From: Bacteroidota bacterium
Lineage (GTDB): Bacteria > Bacteroidota > Bacteroidia > Bacteroidales > Tenuifilaceae
Length of the DNA stretch: 23,355 bases
Direction: 5' to 3'
Assembly: GCA_023406715.1 (NCBI GenBank)
Contig: JAEXVC010000135.1
Coordinates: 1 to 23,355 of the forward strand
In this document: positions 1-8,500 of the stretch, piece by piece
Layout: each line of letters begins with the position of its first letter
Position numbering within the stretch: the first letter of the stretch is position 1
The notes under the pieces: generated by a model
What the model was told of the DNA's origin: nothing
Databases searched by the model: none
What the model saw: only the letters and a program-made list of their open reading frames with translations
Program-made: the position numbers and the translations under genes

Positions 1-435
1 TCGAACGTGAATAACAATATCGTTTGGACGTCCAGCTTTGTTAAGTTCAAAGCGCACCCCAAGCCAACCGTGCCCTTGGTTGTCTTTCTTGAAGTTTAGT
101 GTTTCAACAGTATTTGCAAATGCAAAAAAACGCACACCCTCTTTCCTATCCTGACCAATAACCGTAAGCAATTCATCGTACTCGGTGCAGAGCATTTGCT
201 CCAAACGGGTAAGGCAAACATAACGACCCTTATCGCCTTTGCTGTAAAGGTGGTCGCTAAAGGTTTTATCGTAAGCTGAAATGGTTTTTGCAATTGTTCC
301 AGATGCACCGCCTGCCTGAAAGAAAGTACGGGCAACTTCTTGCCCACCGCCAATCTCGGCAATGGTGCCATACTTCGAAGAATCGAGGTTAAGCGATAAC
401 GCTTTACGTTTGGTACTGTATACTTCCCGCTCCAT
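1..435 (-). CDS. Conserved protein of unknown function, 5' part only
   Basis: This is the first 145 codons of a leftward gene that runs off the left edge; the ATG is at 435 and the frame is open to base 1. The translation starts MEREVYSTKRKALSLNLDSS and contains GGGQEVARTFFQAGGASGTI, then AYDKTF, FFAFANTVETLNF and GHGWLGVRF. I recognise this as a conserved soluble family, usually around 480 aa, that databases often mislabel as a TonB-dependent receptor or a nicotinate-nucleotide adenylyltransferase. Nothing here looks like a plug/barrel receptor: there is no signal peptide and no beta-barrel character. Function is not known to me. A 13-bp inverted repeat with one mismatch (440-473) sits 4 bp upstream of the start and overlaps a possible -7 box, so expression may be controlled there. 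Start choice: the only ATG before the hairpin, with no Shine-Dalgarno, as is usual in Bacteroidota. Confidence 0.8.
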   Translation of the reverse strand, partial: MEREVYSTKRKALSLNLDSSKYGTIAEIGGGQEVARTFFQAGGASGTIAKTISAYDKTFSDHLYSKGDKGRYVCLTRLEQMLCTEYDELLTVIGQDRKEGVRFFAFANTVETLNFKKDNQGHGWLGVRFELNKAGRPNDIVIHVR

Positions 436-439
436 AAAA

Positions 440-473
440 GGGTGGTTTTTGTACTAAATTACAAAACCCACCC
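440..473 (-). promoter_or_regulatory. Inverted repeat over a possible promoter of the first gene
   Basis: The arms are 440-452 (GGGTGGTTTTTGT) and 461-473 (ACAAAACCCACCC), 13 bp with one mismatch and an 8-nt spacer. On the leftward strand the spacer and right arm include TAATTTAG (454-461), one base off the Bacteroidota -7 box TAnnTTTG, with TTG at 483-485, 21 bp upstream. The repeat ends 4 bp before the ATG at 435. It could be an operator or a leader hairpin. The symmetry is seen directly; the regulatory role is inference. Confidence 0.45.
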
Positions 474-514
474 GATTTTGTTCAATAAATTGATAAATAT
501 TAATCTGTCTACAA

Positions 515-552
515 ACAAAAACGCTGTCAGGGTTTTGAACCCTGACAGCGTT
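515..552 (-). terminator. Intrinsic terminator, perfect 15-bp stem
   Basis: The arms 520-534 and 538-552 are perfectly complementary (AACGCTGTCAGGGTT and its complement) with a 3-nt loop. Read leftward, the stem is followed by TTTTTGTTTG, so it is best read as the terminator of transcription coming from the nitroreductase gene at 765-1394. It would insulate the gene starting at 435. Palindromes of this kind also occur as dispersed repeats in this phylum, so it may be both. Confidence 0.65.
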
Positions 553-572
553 GAATACTAATAATTAAATCT

Positions 573-760
573 ATTGAATTAGGCCTATAAGTGATAATCT
601 GCGGATGGCTACAAACCCAGAGGGTTTGAATGTTTATAGCAATGAGCATATAAAAAATTCGACTCCAGCTGGAGTCGAATAATTCTTATTCACAATGAAT
701 TTCTATAAACATTTGATGCCGCCGGCATCTTTTAAATATCAGCAAAACGTCTAATTCAAT
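573..760. repeat. Composite intergenic element of nested and adjacent stems
   Basis: Five inverted repeats fit together without conflict. The outer arms ATTGAATTAG are at 573-582 and 751-760. A hairpin with 7-bp arms CAAACCC/GGGTTTG lies at 612-628. Directly abutting it, 11-bp arms AATGTTTATAG/CTATAAACATT lie at 629-639 and 703-713. Inside these is a perfect 24-bp palindrome at 657-680 centred on CAGCTG. One base after the second arm is a hairpin GATGCC-GCC-GGCATC at 715-729. The element fills the gap downstream of the nitroreductase stop codon (765). The pairing is seen directly. Whether it acts as DNA, as an RNA leader or tail, or is a mobile REP-like unit is not shown. Confidence 0.7.
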
Positions 761-764
761 AAAT

Positions 765-1394
765 CTATTTTCCAACTGGATTATTCAACATAGGATGTTG
801 AGTGGCGCTTAGTTTTAACGCTTTACGTAGATTATCAACCTCCATAAAAACTCGAGGACGAGTTTTAAGGCCAACACCAGCACAGTAAAGGTTTATATTC
901 TGCGATACCATTGCAGCATCCATTGCAGCCCATGGCATTTTTTGCGAATCGTCGCCACGAGTAAAACGAGAAATATCCGAAACCATAACACAGAAAAGCG
1001 GAGCATTAGCAAAATTCTTCTGTGCTCCGGCAACCATTGCGCGGTTATCGGCCGCATCAACTAAGATAAGTTTATGATTCTTAGCATCGTAAAAGTATGA
1101 ACCCTGTTTCATTACAACATAAATATCAACATCCTGAGAATTCATTGCTGTTGGAGCAGTTCTTTTATTCTCTGTTGGTCTATTAATGCCATTGGCAGCC
1201 CATAGTAAATCCGAGATATCCTGTAACGAAAGTTCCTCTTCAGAAAACTCTCTAACCGATGCCCTATTGGCAAATGCCTCCATTACGGTTTTTCCTTTAA
1301 CCTCGGTGGGTTTGTTTAGGACAATTGTTGAATCGGTTTGCGCATAGGTTGTAGTAAATATTGATACAGCAAGGAATAATAGTAATTGTTTCAT
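765..1394 (-). CDS. Exported nitroreductase-family protein (SagB/ThcOx-like)
   Basis: A 209-aa protein with a signal peptide (residues 1-18, hydrophobic core LLLFLAVSIF, cut near YAQ-T). The rest is a nitroreductase-like flavoprotein fold. RASVREF at 44-50 matches the arginine-rich FMN phosphate site, RTAPTAMNSQ at 78-87 matches the usual R-x-(A)PSA-x-N segment, and AMVSQNINLYCAGVGL at 161-176 matches the helix before the C-terminal strand. Such enzymes bind FMN and reduce nitro groups, quinones or flavins, or act as thiazoline oxidases; the substrate here cannot be told. Export of a nitroreductase is a little unusual but common in Bacteroidota paralogues. It is alone in its transcription unit: a hexamer-rich leader lies upstream (1403-1426) and a terminator at 515-552 downstream. 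Start: ATG at 1394, directly before the signal peptide. Confidence 0.85.
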   Translation of the reverse strand: MKQLLLFLAVSIFTTTYAQTDSTIVLNKPTEVKGKTVMEAFANRASVREFSEEELSLQDISDLLWAANGINRPTENKRTAPTAMNSQDVDIYVVMKQGSYFYDAKNHKLILVDAADNRAMVAGAQKNFANAPLFCVMVSDISRFTRGDDSQKMPWAAMDAAMVSQNINLYCAGVGLKTRPRVFMEVDNLRKALKLSATQHPMLNNPVGK

Positions 1395-1402
1395 AGCTAT
1401 TG

Positions 1403-1426
1403 GGTTTTGATTTTGGTTTTGGTTTT
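1403..1426 (-). repeat. Hexamer repeat in the nitroreductase leader
   Basis: Four tandem 6-bp units (GGTTTT, GATTTT, GGTTTT, GGTTTT), reading AAAACC-type on the coding strand, end 8 bp before the ATG at 1394. They form an A-rich unstructured leader, a common substitute for Shine-Dalgarno sequences in Bacteroidota. The repeat is seen directly; the translational role is inference. Confidence 0.6.
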
Positions 1427-1500
1427 GACTCAGAGTATCAAAAAAAGATTATTCATTAGGGTTTATAATGATTAAGTTTCATACCAATATTTCTTTTGTT

Positions 1501-1601
1501 GCGATGCAAACATTCTATATCATTTCAAACAATAGCCATTACTTGCATCGCTTTTTAATGTGTCCCTTTTTAATCCCCGAGTTGAAACTCGGGGCTATTT
1601 A
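1501..1601. repeat. Dispersed ~101-bp palindromic repeat, copy A
   Basis: The copy opens with a 9-bp stem GCGATGCAA (1501-1509) / TTGCATCGC (1543-1551) and closes with the hairpin CCCCGAGTT-GA-AACTCGGGG (1575-1594), followed by CTATTTA. It aligns without gaps to 20517-20617, with about 79 of 101 positions identical by my count. Both stems start at the same offsets (0 and 74). A further small palindrome, ATTCC-GTA-GGAAT (1604-1616), follows only in this copy. It lies between the 3' end of the GNAT gene and the leader of the nitroreductase gene. Confidence 0.75.
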
Positions 1602-1633
1602 GCATTCCGTAGGAATATCTTGATTTATTAAAT

Positions 1634-1675
1634 TACTAATTCATCATTTTAAATTCTACATTATTCATTATAAAT
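1634..1675. repeat. Degenerate heptamer array touching the GNAT stop codon
   Basis: Six consecutive 7-bp units (TACTAAT, TCATCAT, TTTAAAT, TCTACAT, TATTCAT, TATAAAT) all fit T-N-N-N-N-A-T. The last unit runs into the stop codon of the acetyltransferase gene at 1675. The period is seen directly; because the sequence is AT-rich this array is the weakest of the set. Confidence 0.5.
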
Positions 1676-2109
1676 TATCCTATCGTACTCAAATCGCGAA
1701 TAATGTAAACATCGTAATCGCCCAGAAAAGTAAAACCAAACTGTTTATATAGACTTATCGCTGCAATATTAGTTTGATGAACCTCCAATTTTACCTGATA
1801 TCCTTTTTGCTTTACAAATCGCAACGATTCTTTAACCAACAATTTACCAATTCCTTTTCGTTGGTAGTTAGGATGTATTCCAAAATGGTGCAAATGAATT
1901 CTTCGTCCATCAAAGGTCATCCAACTTGTCCCAATAACCTTATCATCGGCATTAACGGCAACAAGCATTTTGCCACCCATCGATATGCTTTGCATTATAA
2001 TATCAAGATTATCGCCACGCTGGGGATTACCAAGATTAGTCAGACTCCAAACCTCGCTTAATCCCTCAAAGTCCTGAAGTTCAAAATCTCTTATGCTGAT
2101 TTCTTCCAT
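1675..2109 (-). CDS. GNAT-family N-acetyltransferase
   Basis: A 144-aa protein of typical single-domain GNAT length. HHFGIHPNYQRKGIGKLLV at residues 74-92 is motif A: the beta-4 strand followed by Q-R-K-G-I-G, which binds the acetyl-CoA pyrophosphate. ISLYKQFGFTFLGDY at 118-132 is the usual motif B (Y-x-x-x-G-F). The N-terminal IRDFELQDFEGL is the standard GNAT opening. The acceptor substrate (amino acid, peptide N-terminus or small amine) cannot be predicted. The gene starts 11 bp after the nfeD stop codon, so it is probably the last gene of a mqnA-corA-nfeD-GNAT unit. Its stop codon touches a heptamer array. Confidence 0.85.
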   Translation of the reverse strand: MEEISIRDFELQDFEGLSEVWSLTNLGNPQRGDNLDIIMQSISMGGKMLVAVNADDKVIGTSWMTFDGRRIHLHHFGIHPNYQRKGIGKLLVKESLRFVKQKGYQVKLEVHQTNIAAISLYKQFGFTFLGDYDVYIIRDLSTIG

Positions 2110-2120
2110 CGATTCTAGAA

Positions 2121-3536
2121 TTAATCAATTTTTACAACGTATAGCTGGCCTGCCTCATCCTTAACAACCTTAACTTTTTCGCCTTTCTCAATGTAGCCAA
2201 ACTCCGCCATTGCATCGAACCAATCATTATCAATTTGAACCTTACCCGATGGGCGTAAAACTGTTATGGCAACACCTTCCATTCCAACCTTACTCTTTAT
2301 GTGAAGGTCAACTCCAACAAATCCGTCCTTGCCCGATAGTTCAGAGTGCAACGCTAGGTTTGGAAACATAGATGATGTCAGGAACTTCTTACTTAGCAAA
2401 ATTCCTCCTGTCAGTCCAAGGAATACCGAGGCAACAACAACACCAAATGGTTTAACAATGGCAATTAGAGGGAATGAACCAGTACCCTTGAAAAGTTCAT
2501 TATCAATCATGGCAAGGGTTAACCCTGCAACAATCAGAATTATTCCGCTAATGCCTGTTATTCCAAATCCGGGAATGGCAAATATTTCGACCAAAACTAA
2601 AACTACACCTATTATAAATAGCAACAATTCCCAATGTTCGGCCAAACCCTCCAAGTAATGTGGTGCAAAGTAGAGTATTGCTGCAAGCACAGCCAATCCA
2701 AGAGGAAATCCAATTCCAGGCGATTGAAGTTCAAAGTAAATACCCCCAACTATTGCCATTATCAGCAATCCCGAAACAATTGGATTTGTTAAGAATCCGA
2801 TAAGTTTATCGAGTAACGATGGACTGAACTCTGCCAATTTGTACTCTGTTACTCCTGCTTGTTTTAGCAAATCATCAACAGTTTCTGCTTTTCCTTCGCA
2901 ATACCCATGCTTAATTGCTTCATCGGCAGTAAACGTCAAAACTTTTCCGGTATCAATTATACCTTCTATATATATGGAAGGGTCAACCATTGCCTCAGCA
3001 ATATGTGGGTCACGACGCCATTTAAGGATTGTATCTTTTCCTACAACAATTGTATCCTGACCTTTTGCCTCGGCAGTGGCTCGCATTGTGCTTCGCATAA
3101 ACGACTGAAACTTATCGGGCACAACATTCCCCGATTGGTCAACCACTGTTGCAGCGCCAATACTTCCTCCCTTACGCATATAGATGCTATCGCAGGCAAT
3201 TGAAATCAATGCTCCTGCTGATGCAGCCTGATTATCGATAAAAACCCACACAGGAATTTTGCTATTCAAAATCTTAGTCCGGATTGAATCGGCCATATCA
3301 ACCATGCCGCCATAGGTATTCATATGGATTAGGATAATATCGGCATTTTGCCTGTTTGCCTCCTCAAAACCAACCTTAACCTGTCGCCAAGCCGCTGGCA
3401 TAATACTTTCCTTTATGTTGATTTTATAAACCAACTTGGAACTACTATCAGTCTGTGCACTAGAAATCAATCCCAATGATAGGAAAAATCCTATAACTGC
3501 TATAAACTTAAGACTACCAATTCTTGAAATATTCAT
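2121..3536 (-). CDS. nfeD: Long-form NfeD membrane-bound serine protease (ClpP class)
   Basis: I take the ATG at 3536 (471 aa), because it directly precedes a clear signal peptide (residues 1-28, ending SSAQ). An in-frame ATG at 3584 lies inside a heptamer array and would add a charged tail ahead of the signal. Residues about 35-230 are a ClpP/SppA-like protease: NTYGGMVDMADSI at 73-85, and IDNQAASAGALIS at 100-112 with Ser107 as likely nucleophile. Lys142 is a candidate general base, by analogy with the Ser-Lys dyad of Pyrococcus PH1510. Several membrane segments follow at about 250-385, and a soluble OB-fold NfeD domain occupies about 400-471 (GVAITVLRPSGKVQI, then DWFDAMAEFGYIEKGEKVKV). 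The family is thought to act in membrane quality control with SPFH/stomatin proteins; no SPFH gene is present here. Confidence 0.9.
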   Translation of the reverse strand: MNISRIGSLKFIAVIGFFLSLGLISSAQTDSSSKLVYKINIKESIMPAAWRQVKVGFEEANRQNADIILIHMNTYGGMVDMADSIRTKILNSKIPVWVFIDNQAASAGALISIACDSIYMRKGGSIGAATVVDQSGNVVPDKFQSFMRSTMRATAEAKGQDTIVVGKDTILKWRRDPHIAEAMVDPSIYIEGIIDTGKVLTFTADEAIKHGYCEGKAETVDDLLKQAGVTEYKLAEFSPSLLDKLIGFLTNPIVSGLLIMAIVGGIYFELQSPGIGFPLGLAVLAAILYFAPHYLEGLAEHWELLLFIIGVVLVLVEIFAIPGFGITGISGIILIVAGLTLAMIDNELFKGTGSFPLIAIVKPFGVVVASVFLGLTGGILLSKKFLTSSMFPNLALHSELSGKDGFVGVDLHIKSKVGMEGVAITVLRPSGKVQIDNDWFDAMAEFGYIEKGEKVKVVKDEAGQLYVVKID

Positions 3537-3572
3537 CGTATATTTTTTTATCCTAATTATAAGGTCTTTACA

Positions 3573-3600
3573 TTCTACTTCCATCTTCCTACTTCCTGCT
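3573..3600. repeat. Heptamer array between corA and nfeD
   Basis: Four tandem 7-bp units (TTCTACT, TCCATCT, TCCTACT, TCCTGCT), or GGAAGTA-type on the other strand, end 2 bp from the corA stop codon at 3603. The period is exact. The array fills the start of the short corA-nfeD spacer and contains the false upstream ATG of nfeD. Confidence 0.7.
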
Positions 3601-3602
3601 TC

Positions 3603-4553
3603 TCAAAGCCACTTCCTCTTCTTAAAAATAAACAAAGTGGTTAAGGAAGATAAAAGCATTAAAGCTAAAGCAAATGGATAACCATAGGTCCATTTTATTT
3701 CTGGGAATAATGTAAAATTCATTCCATAAACCGAGGCAATAAGTGTGGGTGGCATGAACACCACCGAAACCAAGGTAAATATCTTTATAATCTTGTTCTG
3801 CTCAATATTGATAAGACCCAAGAAAGTGTTCTGCAAATACTCCAAACGCTCAAAGCTAAAATCGGTATGGTTAATAAGCGAACCAATGTCACGGGTCATA
3901 ATGTTTAACTTTGGATAGGTATCGTTGGGGAAACGCTCGCTTTTAAGAATTCCGCTAACTACACGCTGCTTATCCATAAAGTTCTCTCGGATTAACATTG
4001 TGTTTTCCTGCAATTTGTTAATCTCCAAGATTAACTCCTCGTCCAACTCCTCTGCAATCCGAAGTTTCTTGGTTAAAGTCGCAATTTCCTTTGCCAATGC
4101 CTCCACCATATCAGCATCCAAATCGATACGAGTCTCCAGAAGTGCAATAAGCGTATGGTATCCCGTTGGGTATGCCTTGTGGTTGGAGTAAACTTTGCGA
4201 ATAGTATCCGAGAACGCCCTTAAATCCGCCGTTCGCAGCGATATTAGGATACCATCTTTCAACGTAAAAGACACAGGTTCAGATATATATACATTATCCC
4301 TATTAATAAGGAAGTTTGAGTTGGCATTAATCAAATTTTCAGTCTCAAAGTACCGCGACGAACTCTCAATCTCCTCTACCTGCTGACGAGTTTGAAGATT
4401 TATATTAAAGAAAATCTCTACAGCTTCCCGTTCATCATCCGTTGGATTAGCTAAGTCAATCCAAAGTAAATCCTCATAATCGATTTCAGCCAAGCGCTCA
4501 GCATCAATCTCGTGAACAATTTTGTTGAAAGCCTTGTAGAAGATTGCAATCAT
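3603..4553 (-). CDS. corA: CorA-family magnesium/divalent cation channel
   Basis: The 316-aa length is normal for CorA. The N-terminal cytoplasmic domain (1-about 160) leads into long charged helices (about 145-255, including TKKLRIAEELDEELILEINK). Two C-terminal membrane helices follow: TM1 at about 257-275 ends in the signature YGMNF, with Gly-Met-Asn at 277-279, and TM2 lies at about 291-310. The C-terminus is the positively charged KKRKWL. CorA forms a homopentameric inner-membrane channel importing Mg2+ (or Co2+/Ni2+), gated by cytoplasmic Mg2+. The GMN motif is intact, so this should be a functional channel. It lies 27 bp downstream of mqnA and upstream of nfeD, probably co-transcribed without an obvious functional link. 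Confidence 0.93.
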   Translation of the reverse strand: MIAIFYKAFNKIVHEIDAERLAEIDYEDLLWIDLANPTDDEREAVEIFFNINLQTRQQVEEIESSSRYFETENLINANSNFLINRDNVYISEPVSFTLKDGILISLRTADLRAFSDTIRKVYSNHKAYPTGYHTLIALLETRIDLDADMVEALAKEIATLTKKLRIAEELDEELILEINKLQENTMLIRENFMDKQRVVSGILKSERFPNDTYPKLNIMTRDIGSLINHTDFSFERLEYLQNTFLGLINIEQNKIIKIFTLVSVVFMPPTLIASVYGMNFTLFPEIKWTYGYPFALALMLLSSLTTLFIFKKRKWL

Positions 4554-4580
4554 CGGCAGAAAAGTATTATAAAGTTATCA

Positions 4581-5345
4581 CTATAAATTTACCTCTTTAA
4601 CTTGATTCAAGAACATCTCAATGGCCTTTTTCTTGCTATCATCCAAATTATAGGAGATATTCTTGTTCAAATAATCAATAGCCTCTGCCCTATCTATATA
4701 TTTAAGGTTAAAGTTATCGACCGATAAAGGGATATTCCGTAAACCAAGACCAAGAGCACTATTGAATGAATCAATAAAATCATTATCCAAAGTCTTAACT
4801 GATGCCCAAACTGCAAAAACAAAAGGGAAACCAGTAAACTTAAACCACTCCTCGGCTAAATCGTAGCTGTACTTATAGTGCTTCTCTGAGTTAAAAACTC
4901 TATCGCCAATAATAACAAGACCCTCGTGCGGTTCTAGTCCGTTAGCATCCTGCGATGGCGAAAATGGCATCCATTCTGGCGAAATTTTCCAAAACTTCTT
5001 ACTAAGAATCTTTACCAAGTTCACAGAGGTTCTGGATTGGTAATCGAGATATATCCTTTCTATTTTTTGCAAGGGAGAGTTACTAAATAAAGCAACAGTC
5101 CGTACGGCACCAACAGCACCAATACAATAATTTGATATAATCTCATACTTTGGAAGCGAGAGCAATGCAGCAACTGGAATAATTCCTATGTCAGACTCAT
5201 TTTGCTGTAATTTACGTGCACACTCGGAGGGATAATCGAAAGCAATATCGATATTTTGTAAAATATCAGAATGCTGCAAGCCGTATACAAACGGGGCAGT
5301 GTTTAAATACGAAATAGCCGATACTCTTATTTTGCGGGTCATCAT
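4581..5345 (-). CDS. mqnA: Chorismate dehydratase MqnA (futalosine menaquinone pathway)
   Basis: A 254-aa cytoplasmic protein of the MqnA/MqnD periplasmic-binding-protein-like fold. The start RKIRVSAISYLNTAPFVYGL is diagnostic: S-Y-L-N-T at 12-16 lies in the substrate cleft. ESDIGIIPVAALLSLPKYEI at about 50-69 and LEPHEGLVIIGDRVFN are also typical. MqnA converts chorismate to 3-[(1-carboxyvinyl)oxy]benzoate, the first step of the futalosine route to menaquinone; MqnD shares the fold, but the N-terminus favours MqnA. No other mqn gene is in view, as is usual for scattered mqn genes. It looks like the promoter-proximal gene of a leftward unit with corA and nfeD. Two ATGs are adjacent at 5345 and 5342; either would serve. 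Confidence 0.87.
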   Translation of the reverse strand: MMTRKIRVSAISYLNTAPFVYGLQHSDILQNIDIAFDYPSECARKLQQNESDIGIIPVAALLSLPKYEIISNYCIGAVGAVRTVALFSNSPLQKIERIYLDYQSRTSVNLVKILSKKFWKISPEWMPFSPSQDANGLEPHEGLVIIGDRVFNSEKHYKYSYDLAEEWFKFTGFPFVFAVWASVKTLDNDFIDSFNSALGLGLRNIPLSVDNFNLKYIDRAEAIDYLNKNISYNLDDSKKKAIEMFLNQVKEVNL

Positions 5346-5377
5346 CCATATAGGTTAATCAACCTTTGATTATGCTA

Positions 5378-5407
5378 CGAAGTTAGTAATTTCATTACAA
5401 ATACAAT
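5378..5407 (-). promoter_or_regulatory. Possible promoter of mqnA
   Basis: Read leftward, ATTG (5404-5407) is followed after 18 bp by TAACTTCG (5378-5385), one base off TAnnTTTG. The predicted start of transcription would lie near 5371, about 26 nt before the ATG. The match is moderate. Confidence 0.35.
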
Positions 5408-5518
5408 ATTCTTTTAAACTATAACAACACAATTTCAAAAAACTGTTAAACCTATCTCAATAAAATTGTCTAAATTTTAGATACTTAAAACTTATATTAA
5501 ACCTAAACCCAAAATAAA

Positions 5519-8500
5519 ATGGAAATAACCAAAACCTACGCTAAGGTTAGCATTGTATTTATGCTAACGGTAATGCTACTTTCGCCATTACTCACACAGG
5601 GGCAAAAGAAAGAGGCAAAAAAGGACTCCAAAAAGGTTGAAATAAAAGACTCCCTGATAAAAAGCAGCCTAGTTTCTGGATTAAAATTCAGAGGAATTGG
5701 GCCTGCATTTACATCGGGACGTATTTCCGATTTTGCAGTTAACCCCAAAAATCACTCAGAATTCTATGTGGCTGTTTCGAGCGGACATATTTGGAAAACA
5801 ACCAATAAAGGGATAACCTTTGAGCCTATATTCGAAAATTATGGAGCCTACTCCATTGGTTGCTTGGCAATGGACCCAAACAACGCAAATGTAATTTGGG
5901 CTGGAACTGGCGAGAATAATCATCAACGTGCACTTGGTTACGGAAATGGGGTTTATAAATCCATCAACGGCGGAAAATCGTGGGAGAATATGGGTTTGAA
6001 GGATAGCCGACAAATAGGCATGATTCTTATTGACCCTAGAAATTCTAATGTAGTGTATGTTGCTGCCGAAGGCTCTGCATGGGGCCCTGGTGGCGATAGA
6101 GGTTTATACAAAACCACTGATGGCGGTAAAAAATGGGAGAAAATTCTTAACATTAGCGAAAATACTGGTATCAACAATATTATTTGCGACCCACGCAATC
6201 CCGATATTCTTTATGCCACATCGGAACAAAGACGTAGGCATGTTTTTACAAAGATTGGAGGAGGACCCGAGTCTGCAATCCACAAATCAGAAGATGGTGG
6301 TAAAACCTGGCGTAAACTAACGGATGGTCTTCCTTCAGAGGACATGGGCGGTATTGGAATAGCAATTTCTCCTCAAAATCCAGATGTTATTTACGCCATT
6401 ATTGAGGCAGCAAACGATGCTAGTGGATTTTATCGCTCTGCAAATAGAGGTGAATCGTGGCAAAAGATGAGCGACCACGCATCGAGTGGGCAGTACTACA
6501 ATGAGATTTACTGCGACCCTGTACAATTCGATAAGGTTTATTCTGTTGAAACCTTCTCCTTTGTTACTATTGATGGGGGCAAAAATTGGTCTGCCATAAG
6601 CAATAATGATAGACACGTTGATGACCACGCCCTTTGGATTGACCCTAACGATAACAAGCACGTAATGATTGGTGGCGACGGTGGTATTTACATCACCTAT
6701 AATATAGACCAAGGTGAATGGTACCAAGTATCTAATCTACCTGTAACACAATTCTACCGAGTAACTACCGATAATGCAGAGCCATTCTACAATGTTTACG
6801 GAGGAACACAGGATAATAACTCACTTGGAGGCCCATCCCAAAATGTATCGAGCGGAGGTGTTACCAGTGGCGAATGGATTGTAACTGTAGGTGGTGATGG
6901 TTTTTGGTCGAGAGTTGACCCTACGAATCCCGATATTGTATACTCGGAATGGCAGTATGGAAATTTAGTTCGATACGACAAGAAAACAGGCGAAACAATC
7001 TACATCAAGCCGCAACCCCGCAAAGGCGAAAAAACTTACCGCTGGAACTGGGATTCTCCACTTATCATAAGCCCTCACTCTCCTACCCGACTATACTTTG
7101 CCGCTAATAAGCTTTTCCGCAGCGATGACCGAGGTAATACTTGGCAAGTTATTTCCGATGATTTAACAACCCAAATGGACCGTAATACTTGGCCAGTAAT
7201 GGGTAAGTTCTGGAGTATTGATGCCGTTGCTAAGGATGTTTCAACATCACTATTCGGAACCATAGTTTCGCTGGACGAATCGCCTGTAAAAGAGGATTTA
7301 ATTTATGTTGGTACCGATGATGGTCTAATTCAAGTTACAGAGGATGCTGGCAAAACTTGGAGAAAAGTATCAAACTTCCCAGGTGTACCTGAATACAGCT
7401 ACGTTAGCGATATCTTTGCATCACGATTCGATGAGAATGTTATTTTTGCATCGCTCCGTAACCTTAAACGCGACGATTTTAAACCATACATCTTTAAAAG
7501 TACCGATAAGGGTAAAACTTGGACATCAATTGCAGCGAATCTTCCAGAGAATGGTTCGGTTCATACTATTGAACAGGATTTTGTTAAACCTGACTTACTC
7601 TTTGTTGGAACTGAGTTTGGCGCTTTCTTCTCCATTAACGGTGGACAAAGCTGGGTTGAGTTCAAATCGAGCTTACCCTCCATTGCTGTTTACGATATGG
7701 CAATTCAGAAACGCGAGAACGATTTGGTTCTAGCAACATTCGGTCGTGGATTTTACATACTAGATAACTATGCTCCCCTTCGCGAACTAACTGGGGACCT
7801 TCCAAACAACGAGAGTCATCTTTTTACTGTAAAAGATGCGTTGCTCTACATTCAAACAGGCAAAAAGTACGGACAAGGTGCAACTTACTATACAGCACCT
7901 AACCCAGAGTTCGGCGCAACCTTCACACTTTACTTAAAGGATGTTCCAAGAACAAAGAAAGAAATCCGTCAGGAGGCAGAAAAGAAGCTATTTAAGGATA
8001 GCAAGCCAATTCCGCAACCAAGTTTTGCTGAACTTGAAGCAGAAAAGAACGAAGTTCCAGCATATTTACTGGTAACCATTCGCGATAACGAAGGTTCAGT
8101 TATCAGGACAATGACTCAGAGTCCATCTCAAGGAATTCAGCGCCTTAATTGGGACTTATGCTACGATAATACAAGGATTCAGAATGTTGACAAGTTCGAC
8201 CCATTTGCTAAAAGGAATGGGAATGTTTATGTTCTTCCTGGAACATACTCAGTTGAAATTGCAATGGTACAGAATAGCAATGTTAAACCACTTGCAAAAC
8301 CAACAAAATTCAACGTTAAAGCGCTTAACAACAACACTATTCCTGTTCAAAACCGCGAAAAGATGGTTGCATTCCACAAGGAAATTTCAAACCTATCGAA
8401 AGCAATGGTTGGTGCAATGCAGTTGAATAATGATTTAAAGAAAGAGGTTACCGCAATGAAACAGACAGCCCTTGCATTGCCTTCTGCTCACGAAAAATTG

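Noticed and set aside
1..435. Reading the first gene as a TonB-dependent receptor
   Set aside because: No signal peptide, plug motif or barrel strands are visible; the name seems to be a database artefact of this conserved soluble family.
3537..3584. Longer NfeD start (16 extra codons)
   Set aside because: The extra codons are charged, lie partly in a heptamer array and would precede a clear signal peptide; the ATG at 3536 is preferred.
5461..5518. Promoter for the Asp-box gene (TAAATTTT upstream of 5519)
   Set aside because: The -7 box is one base off and no TTTG lies at the expected distance.
6335..6727. A 130-codon open frame on the minus strand inside the Asp-box gene
   Set aside because: It is antisense to a strongly supported 1102-aa gene, has no start context and no recognisable protein features; treated as a shadow frame.
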